Under the pieces are notes generated by a model. The model searched no databases, had not been told where the DNA came from, and saw only the letters and a list, made by a program, of their open reading frames with translations. A stretch of 34,031 nucleotides of DNA from an uncultured Acidobacteriota bacterium (GTDB lineage: Bacteria; Acidobacteriota; Thermoanaerobaculia; UBA5066). The position numbers and the translations under genes were made by a program. Positions 7,250 through 15,844 of this stretch are shown one piece after another. The stretch lies in NCBI GenBank assembly GCA_903845115.1, contig CAIMWE010000132.1, positions 1-34,031 of the forward strand, written 5' to 3'. Each line of letters starts with the position of its first letter. Position 1 is the first letter of the stretch.

Positions 7250-8736
7250 CCGGCCTCCTGCTTCGCCCGCCGGCGAAGATAGTTCAGCAAGTCGATCCTG
7301 GTGATCAGCCCCTGGAATCGGCCGTCCTGGACGACGATCGGGACCTTCCCCTGCTCGAAGACCGGCAGGAGGGCGTCGACCGAGGCGTCGGGCGTCAGCG
7401 TCTCGAGGCGGGTCGTCATGTGGGCCCGGACCGGCTCCCGGAAGACCTCGCCCCGGCGGTAGGCGGCGAGGAGGAGGTCCGATTCGTCGACGATCCCGAC
7501 GATCCGGTCGTTCTCCAGGACGGGGAGCTGCGAGACGTCGTAGAGGCGGAAGCGCTGGTCGGCGACGGCGAGCGTGTCGTCCGGGTCGAGGCTGACGACC
7601 GCGTTGTCGGCGAACCGGCGCCCGATCAGGTCGCGGAGGTCGCCGAACCGCTCCCGCTCGAGGAACCCCTGGTCCAGCATCCAGAAGTCGTTGTACATCT
7701 TCGAGAGGTACTTGTTCCCGCTGTCGCAGATGAACGTGACGACCCGCTCGGGGGCGGTCCGGCTCCGGCAGTAGCGGAGCGCGGCGGCCACCAGCGTCCC
7801 CGCCGTGGAGCCCGCGAGGATCCCCTCCTCGAGCAGCAGCGCCCGGGCCGTCGCGAAGCTCTCGGCGTCGCCGATCGTGTAGGCCTCCGCAACCCCCGTC
7901 AGGTCGGCGATGGGGGGGAGGAAGTCCTCTCCGATCCCCTCGACGAGCCACGAGCCCGCCTCCCCGATCGTCCCGTCCCGGACGTACCCCGCCAGGATCG
8001 ACCCCTCGGGATCGGCCAGGACCATCCGGACGGACGGTTCGACCCTCCGGAAGTAGCGCGTCAGGCCCGTCAGCGTCCCGCCGCTCCCGACGCCGCAGAC
8101 CACGGCGTCGACCTTCCCGCCCATCTGCCTCCAGATCTCGGGGCCCGTCCGCGTCTCGTGGGCCTCCGGGTTGGCGGGGTTGCCGAACTGGTTCACGTAG
8201 AACGCCCCCGGCGTCTCCCGCGCGATCTTCTCGGCCAGGTCCTGGTAGTACGCCGGGTGCCCCTTGCCGACGTCCGACCGGGTCAGGACCACCTCGGCCC
8301 CGAGCGCCTTCAGGTGGAAGACCTTTTCCTGGCTCATCTTGTCCGGGATGACGAGCTTCAGCCGGTACCCCTTCCGCGCCGCCACGAGGGCGAGGCCGAG
8401 GCCGGTGTTGCCGGCCGTCGCCTCCACGAGCGTCCCGCCCGGCGGGAGCTTCCCTTCCCGCTCGGCGGCGGCGATCATCGAGAGCGCGATCCGGTCCTTG
8501 ATCGAGCCGCCCGGGTTCTGGTTCTCCAGCTTGACGAAGAGGCGGCACGGGCCGCGGTCCAGCTTCTTCAGCTCGACGAGCGGCGTGTTCCCGATCAGGT
8601 CGAGAACGTCCGACACCACGCCCAGGCGATCTCCGGGGGCGTCGAAGGTCCCCGGCCCCGCGCCGAGCCCGGAGCAGCCGTCGGTCGCGCGTAGCGGCGA
8701 CGGGGCGAGCGCGGGGATGGGGGTGAAACCGTGCAT
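7246..8736 (-). CDS. Cystathionine beta-synthase with CBS regulatory domains
   Basis: 496-residue PLP enzyme condensing homocysteine with serine (or O-acetylserine) to give cystathionine. The catalytic domain, about residues 38-345, has DLIGNTPLVELKKLD, the PLP lysine in NPGGSIKDRIAL, EATAGNTGLGLA and GVGSGGTLTGLTRYF. The C-terminal part, about 365-490, holds two CBS motifs (QLPVLENDRIVGIVDESDLL and KVPIVVQDGRFQGLITRIDL). In some homologues these bind adenosyl ligands. ATG 8736 is chosen because GAGG lies 5 nt upstream. The first 35 residues are unlike the family core, and an in-frame GTG starting VSDVLDLIGN is an alternative. It is first in the operon, 79 nt behind the Cys leader ORF. The stop overlaps the lyase start. 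Confidence 0.93.
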   Translation of the reverse strand: MHGFTPIPALAPSPLRATDGCSGLGAGPGTFDAPGDRLGVVSDVLDLIGNTPLVELKKLDRGPCRLFVKLENQNPGGSIKDRIALSMIAAAEREGKLPPGGTLVEATAGNTGLGLALVAARKGYRLKLVIPDKMSQEKVFHLKALGAEVVLTRSDVGKGHPAYYQDLAEKIARETPGAFYVNQFGNPANPEAHETRTGPEIWRQMGGKVDAVVCGVGSGGTLTGLTRYFRRVEPSVRMVLADPEGSILAGYVRDGTIGEAGSWLVEGIGEDFLPPIADLTGVAEAYTIGDAESFATARALLLEEGILAGSTAGTLVAAALRYCRSRTAPERVVTFICDSGNKYLSKMYNDFWMLDQGFLERERFGDLRDLIGRRFADNAVVSLDPDDTLAVADQRFRLYDVSQLPVLENDRIVGIVDESDLLLAAYRRGEVFREPVRAHMTTRLETLTPDASVDALLPVFEQGKVPIVVQDGRFQGLITRIDLLNYLRRRAKQEAG

Positions 8737-8758
8737 GGTTCCTCGTCACGAAAGCGAA

Positions 8759-8784
8759 GGCCCACCGCCTCGGGTTGGTGGGCC
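8759..8784 (-). terminator. Attenuator hairpin upstream of the CBS gene
   Basis: Perfect 8-bp stem GGCCCACC / GGTGGGCC with a 10-nt loop, between the leader stop (8816) and the CBS start (8736). In the transcript it is followed by TTCGCTTT, a weak U-rich run. The loop sequence resembles those of the hairpins at 15793-15819 and 33631-33664. The 5' arm can instead pair (7 of 8) with GGCGGGCC inside the leader ORF (8830-8837), which would be an antiterminator. Confidence 0.62.
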
Positions 8785-8815
8785 TGGTGTATCCGGGTGC
8801 TGATCGAGACCAGCG

Positions 8816-8881
8816 TTACGGACTGAATCGGCCCGCCACCCCGCGACAACACATCGACTTCAGGGGCGTGCCGTTCTTCAT
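8816..8881 (-). CDS. Cys-Cys leader peptide of the CBS operon (uORF)
   Basis: 21-codon ORF starting 8 nt downstream of the -10 box and ending TAA 79 nt before CBS. It begins MKNGTPLKS, then MCCRG: residues 11-12 are two consecutive TGT cysteine codons. The rest is GVAGRFSP. The leader at 33693-33758 is the same except for one Val-to-Ala change, and the leader at 15845-15922 also has Met-Cys-Cys at residues 10-12. No ribosome-binding site fits between promoter and ATG, so it would be translated as a leaderless mRNA. Expected role: ribosomes stalling at the Cys codons when Cys-tRNA is short permit readthrough of the downstream hairpin. Confidence 0.72.
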   Translation of the reverse strand: MKNGTPLKSMCCRGVAGRFSP

Positions 8882-8889
8882 CGCGGACG

Positions 8890-8918
8890 AGTATCGGGAA
8901 AGGGCCCGATCGAGTCAA
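8890..8918 (-). promoter_or_regulatory. Promoter of the CBS leader transcript
   Basis: Minus-strand -35 TTGACT (8913-8918) and -10 GATACT (8890-8895), spacer exactly 17. The identical hexamers and spacing recur at 15931-15959 and 33767-33795, each 8 nt before a leader ORF. Confidence 0.72.
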
Positions 8919-8976
8919 GAGTTTTCTTTAAAATCCTTATCACTTACATAACTTGCTATAAACAAAATTGTTATAG
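8919..8976 (-). promoter_or_regulatory. Conserved AT-rich upstream activator region
   Basis: AT-rich block directly upstream of the -35 box, in strong contrast to the surrounding GC-rich DNA. It aligns base by base with 33796-33853, sharing AAGGATTTTA, AGAAAACTC and GTTAT. At its far end is an imperfect inverted repeat, CTATAAACAAAATTGTTATAG (8956-8976), with core ACAAAATTGT. The layout resembles a LysR- or Rrf2-type regulator site (inference). Confidence 0.55.
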
Positions 8977-9101
8977 ACCATGTTCCGCCCACCGCGGTGC
9001 AGGCGTCCGTTCCCCACGACGAGTTCCACAGCCGACCCGACCGGCACGCCGGGGAACTCCCGGGAAAGGGGGTCGCCGGGCGCCGGCCGTCGCGCCCACG
9101 G

Positions 9102-10154
9102 TCACTTCCCCTTCGCCGCCGGACCGAGGTTCAAGCTCCGGACGTCCATCAGGTACAGGTGAAGGCCCTTCTCGCCCGGCTTCTCCGCCCGCGCCGACGA
9201 GAACGCCAGCCACCGGCCGTCCGGCGAGAGGGCCGGGAAGCCGTCGAACACGTCGTCGTAGGTCAGGCGCTTCTCCTCCCCGGTCGGGATGTCGCGGAGG
9301 AAGATCTCGAAGTTCCGGGGCGGCAGGACCTTCACGTAGACGAAGTGGCGGTTGTCGGGAGCCGGGAACGGCGCCCAGTTCGTCCCCGGGTCGCTGGTCA
9401 GCGCCGTCAGGCCGGTGCCGTCGGCGTTGATCAGGAAGACGGTCATCGGGAGCGGCTTCTTCTTCCCCTGGTCCTCGATCTTCCAGGCCCGGAAGAGGAT
9501 CCGCTTCCCGTCCGGCATCCACTGGGCGCCCCCTTCCTGCCAGTCGGGCGTCTTCGTGATCTGGAAGAGGCCACTCCCGTCGGGACGCATCTTGTAGAGG
9601 TCGAGGCGCCCCTCCACCTGTCGCGCGAAGACGATCCACTGGCCGTCGGGAGAGACGCTCACCTCGGCGTCGTACTGCTCGTTGTTCGTCAGGCGGACGA
9701 CGTTCCCCCCCTCGAGGTCGGACGTGTAGAGCTCGGCGCCCTGCGGGTAGTCGGCCGGGTCCGAGTAGTTGCCGTGCGGTAGGTCGAGCCGGTCCTTCGT
9801 CGACGTCCAGATCAGCTTCTTGCCGTCCGGGAAGTAGAACGAGCAGGCGTCGTCTCCTTTTCCGTTGATCTTGCGGACCTTCGTCCCGTCGATGCCGAAG
9901 GTGGTGACGTGGAAGGCGGTGTCTCCTTCCAGCTTCGCGTTGCAGATGACGCTCCGGCTGTCGGGCGAGAAGTAGGCCTCGGCCGCCTCGCCGGCGACCG
10001 GGATCCTCTTCACCGGCAGCTCCGGCGACGGCCTGGCGGGAACGGGGCTCTCCGCCGTCTGCCCGGCGCCCGGACGCCCGGACAGGAGCAGAACGGACAC
10101 TCCGATGGACGCGAGGACGATCGGACGGACTCCCGTCCGCAGGTGATGACTCAT
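9102..10154 (-). CDS. TolB-like beta-propeller (PD40 repeat) secreted protein
   Basis: 350-residue protein with an N-terminal hydrophobic signal segment (VLASIGVSVLLLSG) followed by PD40/WD40-like repeats. Repeat signatures include AYFSPDSRSVICN, SFYFPDGKKLIWTS, VSVSPDGQWIVFAR, QWMPDGKRILFRA and PALSPDGRWLAFSS. The predicted product is a periplasmic or surface six-bladed propeller, as in TolB and the propeller part of prolyl oligopeptidases, but it lacks a peptidase domain. ATG 10154 is preferred because AGGAGG lies 5 nt upstream; an adjacent in-frame GTG precedes it. It lies after the receptor gene on the same strand but behind a hairpin. Substrate unknown. Confidence 0.8.
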   Translation of the reverse strand: MSHHLRTGVRPIVLASIGVSVLLLSGRPGAGQTAESPVPARPSPELPVKRIPVAGEAAEAYFSPDSRSVICNAKLEGDTAFHVTTFGIDGTKVRKINGKGDDACSFYFPDGKKLIWTSTKDRLDLPHGNYSDPADYPQGAELYTSDLEGGNVVRLTNNEQYDAEVSVSPDGQWIVFARQVEGRLDLYKMRPDGSGLFQITKTPDWQEGGAQWMPDGKRILFRAWKIEDQGKKKPLPMTVFLINADGTGLTALTSDPGTNWAPFPAPDNRHFVYVKVLPPRNFEIFLRDIPTGEEKRLTYDDVFDGFPALSPDGRWLAFSSARAEKPGEKGLHLYLMDVRSLNLGPAAKGK

Positions 10155-10198
10155 CACACCCTCCTGAGGTGAAGACGGACGTGGGTGAATCGGGAGAC

Positions 10199-10224
10199 GG
10201 GGGCCCAGCCAGGCCAGGGCCCCC
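10199..10224 (-). terminator. Hairpin after the TonB-dependent receptor gene
   Basis: Perfect 8-bp stem GGGGGCCC (10199-10206) / GGGCCCCC (10217-10224) with a 10-nt loop, 17 nt past the receptor stop codon. No U-tract follows. It probably ends or weakens transcription before the propeller gene. Confidence 0.5.
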
Positions 10225-10240
10225 GCTTTCGAGAGCCGAT

Positions 10241-13200
10241 CTAGAAGCGGACGCCGGCCGAGATCCGGAACGTCCGGGGACTCTGATAGCTGGTGGGCCC
10301 GGTCGGCTGGCCGAACAGGGGCCCGGTGTTCCAGTTGGCCCCGGTCCCGCGGGCGCCCTGAACCGGCGTCGTCGTGAAGGGGTTGAACTTCGCGTAGTAC
10401 TTCGACTGGTTCGCCGGGTTCTCCACGGTCTGGTCGACCGAGATCACGTGCTGCGCGTTGAAGAGGTTGAGGACCTGGGGCGAGACGTACAGCTCCACCG
10501 CCCCGCCGAACTTGAAGGAATAGTTGAGGGAGACGTCGGTCGAGAAGACGTCCTCCGTCCGGAACGCGTCGCGAGGCGTGTACCAGTAGGTCTGGTCGCT
10601 TCCCGACGAGGCTGCCGGTGGGGTCAGGTAGCCAGGGTTCGTGACGTAAGCCCGGGTGTCGACGTTCCCCTTCGCCCCGTACGGCGTCCCCGTGTCATAG
10701 GCCTGCAGGACGCTGGCGCTCAACGCGCCGGCGGCCGGCGGGATCGGGACGTCGTAGGTGGCGTAGAGGCGCACCCGGTGCCGCTGGTCGCTCGAGAGGT
10801 CTCCGACCGGGTTGTTCCAGCGCGGGTCCTTGTACTCGGGGTAGTTGTGGGCGTTGAGCTGCATGGAGCCCGACGCGACCGACTCCCCGATCGCGTTGCC
10901 GAGGAGGTGAGACCAGGTCCAGTTCCCCCCGAGGTTCAACCGCTCGTAGAGACGGATCGCGGCCTGCGTGTGCAGCCCCGTGTACTCGCGGCGGTAGTCG
11001 TTCGAGGTCTGGATCAGCCCTAGGTCGTACCTGTTCCCGACGGCGTCGGTCACCTTCCCGGTCGAGAGGTCTCGCCTCAGGTCGTAGAAGTTCCCGTACG
11101 TCCGGCGGACCAGGTCCGAGCGGAAGGTGCCGCGGGGCCCGAGGTTGCCGGAGACGCCGACGACGAGCTCGTCCGCGTACGGGGAGGCGAGGGAGCCGAG
11201 GAGCTGGACGTTCGTGCCGTTGATCCGGGCGGCGGCGAGGGGGACCTTGCAGCTCGCGGCGAGCGGGTCCGGATAGCAGCCGGCCCCGGCGAACCAGTTG
11301 TAGATCTGCTGGACGACGTCGCGCGTGGAGACGAGCGGCTGGGTCGAGTCGACGTTGATCGGCTTGGCCCCGAAGCCGTCGTAGTACCACCAGAAGTCGA
11401 CGGCGTTCCCGCCGAGGCTCCCCCCGGTCGCCTGCGTGTCCTGGATGGCCGCCACGTACTTCGCGTAGCTCGCCGTCACCCGGAGCTTGGAGTCGCCCAG
11501 CACGTCGTATGTCGCGGCCAGCCGGGGGCTCCAGGCGCTGTCGTTCGACGTCACGGCGCCGAGGGTGTCGACGGCGTGGTTCTTGTCGTACCGGACGCCG
11601 AGGTTGAACGACAGGCGGTTCGACGCCCGCCAGGTGTCGTTCAGGTAAGCCGACCGGGTCCTCACGTCCGACCCCTGGCTGGTCGCGAAGAGCGGCATCC
11701 AGTCCAGCTCGGCCGACTGGTTCACGTCCACGACGGGATAGGCCGTGTTCCCCCGGACGAGGGGCGACGCGTAGCTCATGAAGATGAAGTTGCTCCCCGA
11801 CTGGTACTTGTCCTCTTTCCGCTGCCCGCCGAAGTCGTCGTAGCCGAGGACGACGTTGTGGGAGCCGAACGAGGGGGAGGCCCAGAAGTAGGTCCCCTTC
11901 ACGATGACGTCGTCGTTGTTCCGCTCCTTGGGGGGACAGAAGCCGCAGTAGACCGCGGCGTTCATCGTGGCACCGGTGACGTCCATGACGGTCGTGCCGC
12001 GCACGAAGTCGGGGTACTGCCCCCCGAGCCCCTCGGTGGAGGACTTCCTCTTCGAGTACTGGGCCTCGACGAAGAGGGACGCGGTGAGGACCCCGTTGTA
12101 GTTGAGCGCGAAGAGCGACTGCGGGAGCGACTGGTTCGTCAGGGTGTCGAGGTCGTACGTCCGGACCGGGGCGAAATTGTCCTCGTGCCGCGTGATCCCG
12201 ATGTACGAGCCGGTCACGGAGTGCCCCTGCAGAGGCGTCAGGGTCAGCTTGGCCTCGTAGCGCTTCTCGGTGGTGCCGTACGTGTAATCGACGTTCGTCA
12301 GGTAGGTCAGCTTCGACGCTTCCGAGTTGTTGTACCGGCCGGCCAGGAAGAACCAGAGCGTGTCCTTGAGGATCGGCCCGCCGAGCGTCGCCTCGTAGGT
12401 GGGGAGGAGCTTCTGGACGAAGGTCCCCTCCTGCGGATTCGCGCCGCTCGAGTCCCGATAGGCCGACGTGGACCGCCACGTGTCGTTCGCGAGGCTGGTC
12501 CGGAAGGAGCCGCTGAACGTGTTGCCGCCGGAGCGGGTGATGGTGTTGATCACGCCGCCCGAGAAGCGGCCATATTCCGCCGAGACCGCGGAGGACAGCG
12601 TGGTCGTCTCCAGGACCGCGTCCTCGATGTAGAGGTTGAGGAGCGTTCCCTTGGTGTTGTCCTGGACCACGACGCCGTTGATCGTGTAGAGGTTCTCGAT
12701 CGACTGCCCTCCCGAGATGGAGACGCCTGTCGGGGCCGAGGCGCTCGGCACGTTCGAGGACGGGGCGTTCTGGTTGACGCCGGGAGAGAGCAGGACCGCG
12801 TCGTTGATCGTCCGGGTGGTGGGGAGCGTCGAGAGAAGCTCCGCGGTGTAGGTCGTCGCCTCCACCGACGTCTGGGAGATCGACTCCACCCTTCCGACCA
12901 CCGTCGTGTCGGACGCCACGGCCGCCAGGCCCAGCGCCGTGTCGAGGCGGCTCGTCTGGGACGCCGAGAGCTTGATGCTCTTCGTCTGGGGGCTGAATTT
13001 CGCCAGGGAGAAGGTGACCGCGTACTCGCCGGGCGGCAAGTTGACGAAGACGTAGTCGCCGGTGGACCCGGTGACCGCCGTCCGGACCCCCTGGAGGGCG
13101 GGCGACTTGACCGTCACCGAGACCCCCGGCAGCGCCTGCCCCTCGCCCGTGACCCTGCCGCTCAGGATGGCCGTCGGCACCTGCGCCGAGACCGGCCCTG

Positions 13201-13285
13201 CGGCCACGACGACCGCGCAGGCGGCCCAGGCGGAGAGCCATCTCCATCCGTGAAGAGATCGAACGTTTCCTTTTCCGTCAACCAT
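10241..13285 (-). CDS. Oar-like TonB-dependent receptor
   Basis: 1014-residue outer-membrane protein. The N-terminus has a signal peptide (WLSAWAACAVVVAAGPVSA, cleavage expected near residue 35) and a carboxypeptidase-regulatory-like domain (SGRVTGEGQALPGVSVTVKS). A plug follows (TRTINDAVLLSPGVNQNAPS, then ISGGQSIENLYTINGV and EYGRFSGGVINTITRSGGN). The rest is a long aromatic-rich beta barrel ending in aromatic Phe (FRISAGVRF). This is the Oar/CarbopepD-plug architecture expanded in Acidobacteriota and Myxococcota. Start ATG 13285 has GAGGAG 8 nt before it. It lies 71 nt after the M14 carboxypeptidase gene, so its ligand may be a peptide or sulfur-containing compound (inference from the Cys-leader operon). 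Confidence 0.92.
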   Translation of the reverse strand: MVDGKGNVRSLHGWRWLSAWAACAVVVAAGPVSAQVPTAILSGRVTGEGQALPGVSVTVKSPALQGVRTAVTGSTGDYVFVNLPPGEYAVTFSLAKFSPQTKSIKLSASQTSRLDTALGLAAVASDTTVVGRVESISQTSVEATTYTAELLSTLPTTRTINDAVLLSPGVNQNAPSSNVPSASAPTGVSISGGQSIENLYTINGVVVQDNTKGTLLNLYIEDAVLETTTLSSAVSAEYGRFSGGVINTITRSGGNTFSGSFRTSLANDTWRSTSAYRDSSGANPQEGTFVQKLLPTYEATLGGPILKDTLWFFLAGRYNNSEASKLTYLTNVDYTYGTTEKRYEAKLTLTPLQGHSVTGSYIGITRHEDNFAPVRTYDLDTLTNQSLPQSLFALNYNGVLTASLFVEAQYSKRKSSTEGLGGQYPDFVRGTTVMDVTGATMNAAVYCGFCPPKERNNDDVIVKGTYFWASPSFGSHNVVLGYDDFGGQRKEDKYQSGSNFIFMSYASPLVRGNTAYPVVDVNQSAELDWMPLFATSQGSDVRTRSAYLNDTWRASNRLSFNLGVRYDKNHAVDTLGAVTSNDSAWSPRLAATYDVLGDSKLRVTASYAKYVAAIQDTQATGGSLGGNAVDFWWYYDGFGAKPINVDSTQPLVSTRDVVQQIYNWFAGAGCYPDPLAASCKVPLAAARINGTNVQLLGSLASPYADELVVGVSGNLGPRGTFRSDLVRRTYGNFYDLRRDLSTGKVTDAVGNRYDLGLIQTSNDYRREYTGLHTQAAIRLYERLNLGGNWTWSHLLGNAIGESVASGSMQLNAHNYPEYKDPRWNNPVGDLSSDQRHRVRLYATYDVPIPPAAGALSASVLQAYDTGTPYGAKGNVDTRAYVTNPGYLTPPAASSGSDQTYWYTPRDAFRTEDVFSTDVSLNYSFKFGGAVELYVSPQVLNLFNAQHVISVDQTVENPANQSKYYAKFNPFTTTPVQGARGTGANWNTGPLFGQPTGPTSYQSPRTFRISAGVRF

Positions 13286-13356
13286 TGGAGTCACTCCTCT
13301 TTCCTTCCTGGATTCGTGTCGTCTGCTGCGCGCGACGCCGGCCCGGGCTTGCCCCC

Positions 13357-14670
13357 TCAAGGCGCGGCCGGCATTCGTCTCCCGGCGATCCTGCCAGCCG
13401 GCGGCCTCCAGCGGTAGACCGCGCTCCTCGGCTTCTTCCCGTCCCGCCGGCGGACCGGCGGAGCCCACGACGTCCTTCTCGCGCCCGTCTCCGGCCGCCG
13501 GCCGGACTCCTCGAACAGCTCCAGCGGAACCACCGCTCCGGCCGGGATCGAGGACGCCGCGACCGAGAGTCCCGAGCCGTCCCGCTCCTCCAGGCCTCCG
13601 TGGCGGCTCAGGTCGCCGATCTCCCGGACGACCGCCGAGGTGGCCTCGGCCAGGCCCCGCCGAAGCTGCGGCGGGTGGAACGACAGGCCGACGTCGACCC
13701 GGCCCGACCAGCCTGAGCCTGTCTCCCTGATCTCGACGCCGCGGAGGAGAAGGTCGAAGACGCGCGGGCCGTTGACGGGGATCCCCAGGTAGCGCTCCAC
13801 GGGGATCTCGTCCACGGCGTCCGTGGCGATGGCGTGGAGCGAGACCAGCAGCGCGACGAAGTTCAGCTTCCGGATGAAGCACTTCTCCGGGTCGCCCGCC
13901 CAGTGGCCCGACTCGATCAGCAACGTGCTGCTGCCGCTCCCCTGGAACAGGTCCCCGAAGGCGCGCGGCTCGTACGTGTCGTCCCACGCGGCGATCCGGC
14001 CGCCGACGATCGGGTCCAGGATCCCGGCGACGAGCGAGGCGAGGCGCATCGCCCGGCGACGGACCGGCGTCACCCTCCGGCCGGGCTCGGACGCCGGGGC
14101 CAGGAGGGCGATCGCCGTCGCCTTCGTCGAGGTGCCGACCGAGCCGAGCCCCTGGTCGTGGAGGTTGAAGGCGAACTCCGGGCGCAGGTCCCGCTGCGCT
14201 TCGAAGAGGGCCCTCGCCTCGGGCGAGACGAGGCTCCGGGCATCTCGGTTGACGTCGATCCCGACCGCGTTGTGCCGCTGGTGACGCTCGGCCCCGTCGG
14301 GGTTGAGCATCGGGATGACGTGGACGTTGCACCCCTTCAGGATCTCGGTCAGCCATCCCTCCCGCCCCCGATCCTCGGCGAGGAGACTGAGGAGGTCGGC
14401 GAGGGCCAGCGTGGCCGTCGGCTCGTCACCGTGCATCTGCGACCAGAGGAGGACCGTCCGCTCGCCCCGCCCGAACGAGACGAGCGGGATCGGCCGCCCC
14501 TCGACCGAGCGGCCAGCCTCCCGGATCCGAACCCGGCCCCCGCTCCGCGCGACCAGGCCCACGACCTCCCCGTAGAGGCGCGAGTGCCGGCACGTCGACG
14601 GCCGGAGGTGGTCCAGACGGTGATCGTCGTAGATCGAGTAGAGGTGGATGGCCAGTGCGTTCGGGTTCAT
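13357..14670 (-). CDS. M14-family zinc carboxypeptidase
   Basis: 437-residue metallopeptidase of the M14 carboxypeptidase family. Zinc ligands fit H80 and E83 in SQMHGDEPTATLAL, and the third His in FAFNLHDQG. The substrate-binding NPDGAERHQRHNAVGIDVNRD segment is intact, and a catalytic Glu candidate is in LLIESGHW. There is no clear signal peptide. The C-terminal 60 residues are Arg/Pro-rich and probably flexible. ATG 14670 has GGAGG 4 nt before it. The gene begins 30 nt downstream of sbp and is followed by the Oar receptor. This suggests one operon under the Cys leader, perhaps for taking up and trimming Cys-containing peptides (inference). Confidence 0.85.
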   Translation of the reverse strand: MNPNALAIHLYSIYDDHRLDHLRPSTCRHSRLYGEVVGLVARSGGRVRIREAGRSVEGRPIPLVSFGRGERTVLLWSQMHGDEPTATLALADLLSLLAEDRGREGWLTEILKGCNVHVIPMLNPDGAERHQRHNAVGIDVNRDARSLVSPEARALFEAQRDLRPEFAFNLHDQGLGSVGTSTKATAIALLAPASEPGRRVTPVRRRAMRLASLVAGILDPIVGGRIAAWDDTYEPRAFGDLFQGSGSSTLLIESGHWAGDPEKCFIRKLNFVALLVSLHAIATDAVDEIPVERYLGIPVNGPRVFDLLLRGVEIRETGSGWSGRVDVGLSFHPPQLRRGLAEATSAVVREIGDLSRHGGLEERDGSGLSVAASSIPAGAVVPLELFEESGRRPETGARRTSWAPPVRRRDGKKPRSAVYRWRPPAGRIAGRRMPAAP

Positions 14671-14700
14671 ATCGCCTCCCCTGTCCAGGTCCCGGTCACG

Positions 14701-15753
14701 TCACTTGACCTGGTAGGCCTGGTCGAAGGTGCCGCCGTCGTCGAAGTGGGTCTTCTGCGCCTTCCTCCAGCCGCCGAAGAGTTCGTCGACGGTGAAGAGG
14801 GCCACCTTCGGGAAGTGGTCGGCGTGCTTCGCGGCGACGGCCGCCGATCGGGGGCGGTAGTGGTGCTTCGCCGCGATCTCCTGCCCCTCCTCGGTGTAGA
14901 GGAACTCGAGGTAGGCCTGCGCCAGCGCGCGGGTCCTGTGCTTGTCGGCGTTCACGTCGACGACGGAGACGGGGGGTTCGGCCAGGATGCTCACCGACGG
15001 CAGGACGATCTCGAACCTCTCCTTCCCCACCTCGCGGGTCAGGAGGAAGGCCTCGTTCTCCCAGGCGATCAGGACGTCGCCGATCCCGCGCTCGGAGAAC
15101 GTCGTCGTCGAGCCTCGCGCCCCCGTGTCCAGGACGGGGACGTTCCTGTACAGGTCCCTGACGAAGGCCCGCGCGGTCGCCTCGCTCCCGCCGGGCCGCT
15201 TCAGCGCGTAGCCCCAGGCCGCCAGATAGTTCCAGCGCGCCCCCCCGGAGGTCTTCGGGTTCGGGGTGACGACCGAGATCCCGGGCTTCGCCAGGTCGTC
15301 CCAGTCCTTCACCTTCTTCGGGTTCCCCTTCCGGACGACGAAGACGATCGTGGAGGTGTAGGGAGAGCTGTTGCTCGGGAGCCGCTTCTGCCACGTCTCC
15401 GGAAGGAGCTTCGACTTGTCGGCGATCGCGTCGATGTCGTACGCCAGGGCGAGGGTGACGACGTCCGCCTCGAGACCGTCGATCACCGACCGGGCCTGCT
15501 TCCCGGAGCCGCCGTGGGACTGGTTGACGGTCACCGTCCGGCCGCTCTTCGCCTTCCAGGCCTTCGTGAAGGCGGCGTTCACGTCGGCATAGAGCTCCCG
15601 GGTCGGGTCGTACGAGACGTTCAGGAGCGTCGCCGGCGCCTCGGCGGCCTCCGCGGGGCTCGCGGCCGGACCGGCCGGCCCGAGGAGCGCGGCGAGCCCG
15701 ATCGCCGCGGCGATCGGAAGGGTCCGTCTCCGTGTGTCCGTCTGCTGTCCCAT
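14701..15753 (-). CDS. sbp: Periplasmic sulfate/thiosulfate-binding protein
   Basis: 350-residue solute-binding protein of the Sbp/CysP family. It has a twin-arginine-like or Sec signal ([20 protein letters not shown]) and an Ala-rich cleavage region, then [20 protein letters not shown]. Ligand-site segments are present: [59 protein letters not shown] and [16 protein letters not shown] 15753 follows AAGGAGAGAG. It is the first gene after the second Cys leader. The permease and ATPase genes (cysTWA) that normally accompany it are not in this window. A 3'-terminal remnant of a close relative lies at 2300-2351. I use sbp rather than cysP by resemblance only. Confidence 0.94.
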   Translation of the reverse strand: MGQQTDTRRRTLPIAAAIGLAALLGPAGPAASPAEAAEAPATLLNVSYDPTRELYADVNAAFTKAWKAKSGRTVTVNQSHGGSGKQARSVIDGLEADVVTLALAYDIDAIADKSKLLPETWQKRLPSNSSPYTSTIVFVVRKGNPKKVKDWDDLAKPGISVVTPNPKTSGGARWNYLAAWGYALKRPGGSEATARAFVRDLYRNVPVLDTGARGSTTTFSERGIGDVLIAWENEAFLLTREVGKERFEIVLPSVSILAEPPVSVVDVNADKHRTRALAQAYLEFLYTEEGQEIAAKHHYRPRSAAVAAKHADHFPKVALFTVDELFGGWRKAQKTHFDDGGTFDQAYQVK

Positions 15754-15792
15754 TTCTCTCTCCTTTTCGCTGGGTCCGCCAAGCACGACAAC

Positions 15793-15819
15793 GCCCACCT
15801 CCCCTCGCGGGTGGTGGGC
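15793..15819 (-). terminator. Attenuator hairpin upstream of sbp
   Basis: 7-bp perfect stem GCCCACC / GGTGGGC with a 13-nt loop, extendable by CAA/TTG across one bulged base. It lies between the leader stop and the sbp start. No clear U-tract follows. Its 5' side (CCACCACC in the transcript, 15810-15817) is exactly complementary over 8 nt to GGTGGTGG in leader codons 16-19 (15868-15875), a candidate antiterminator. Confidence 0.55.
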
Positions 15820-15844
15820 TTGCTCCGATCCTCGTGACCTGGGT

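Noticed and set aside
8595-8918. 107-codon frame running from the Cys leader region into CBS, in a different frame from the leader
   Set aside because: It is out of frame with CBS and has no RBS. The tandem TGT codons and the precise promoter spacing belong to the 21-codon frame instead.
10695-13247. 850-codon alternative frame inside the receptor gene
   Set aside because: Arg/Gly/Pro-rich shadow of the TonB-dependent receptor, which has clear motifs in its own frame.
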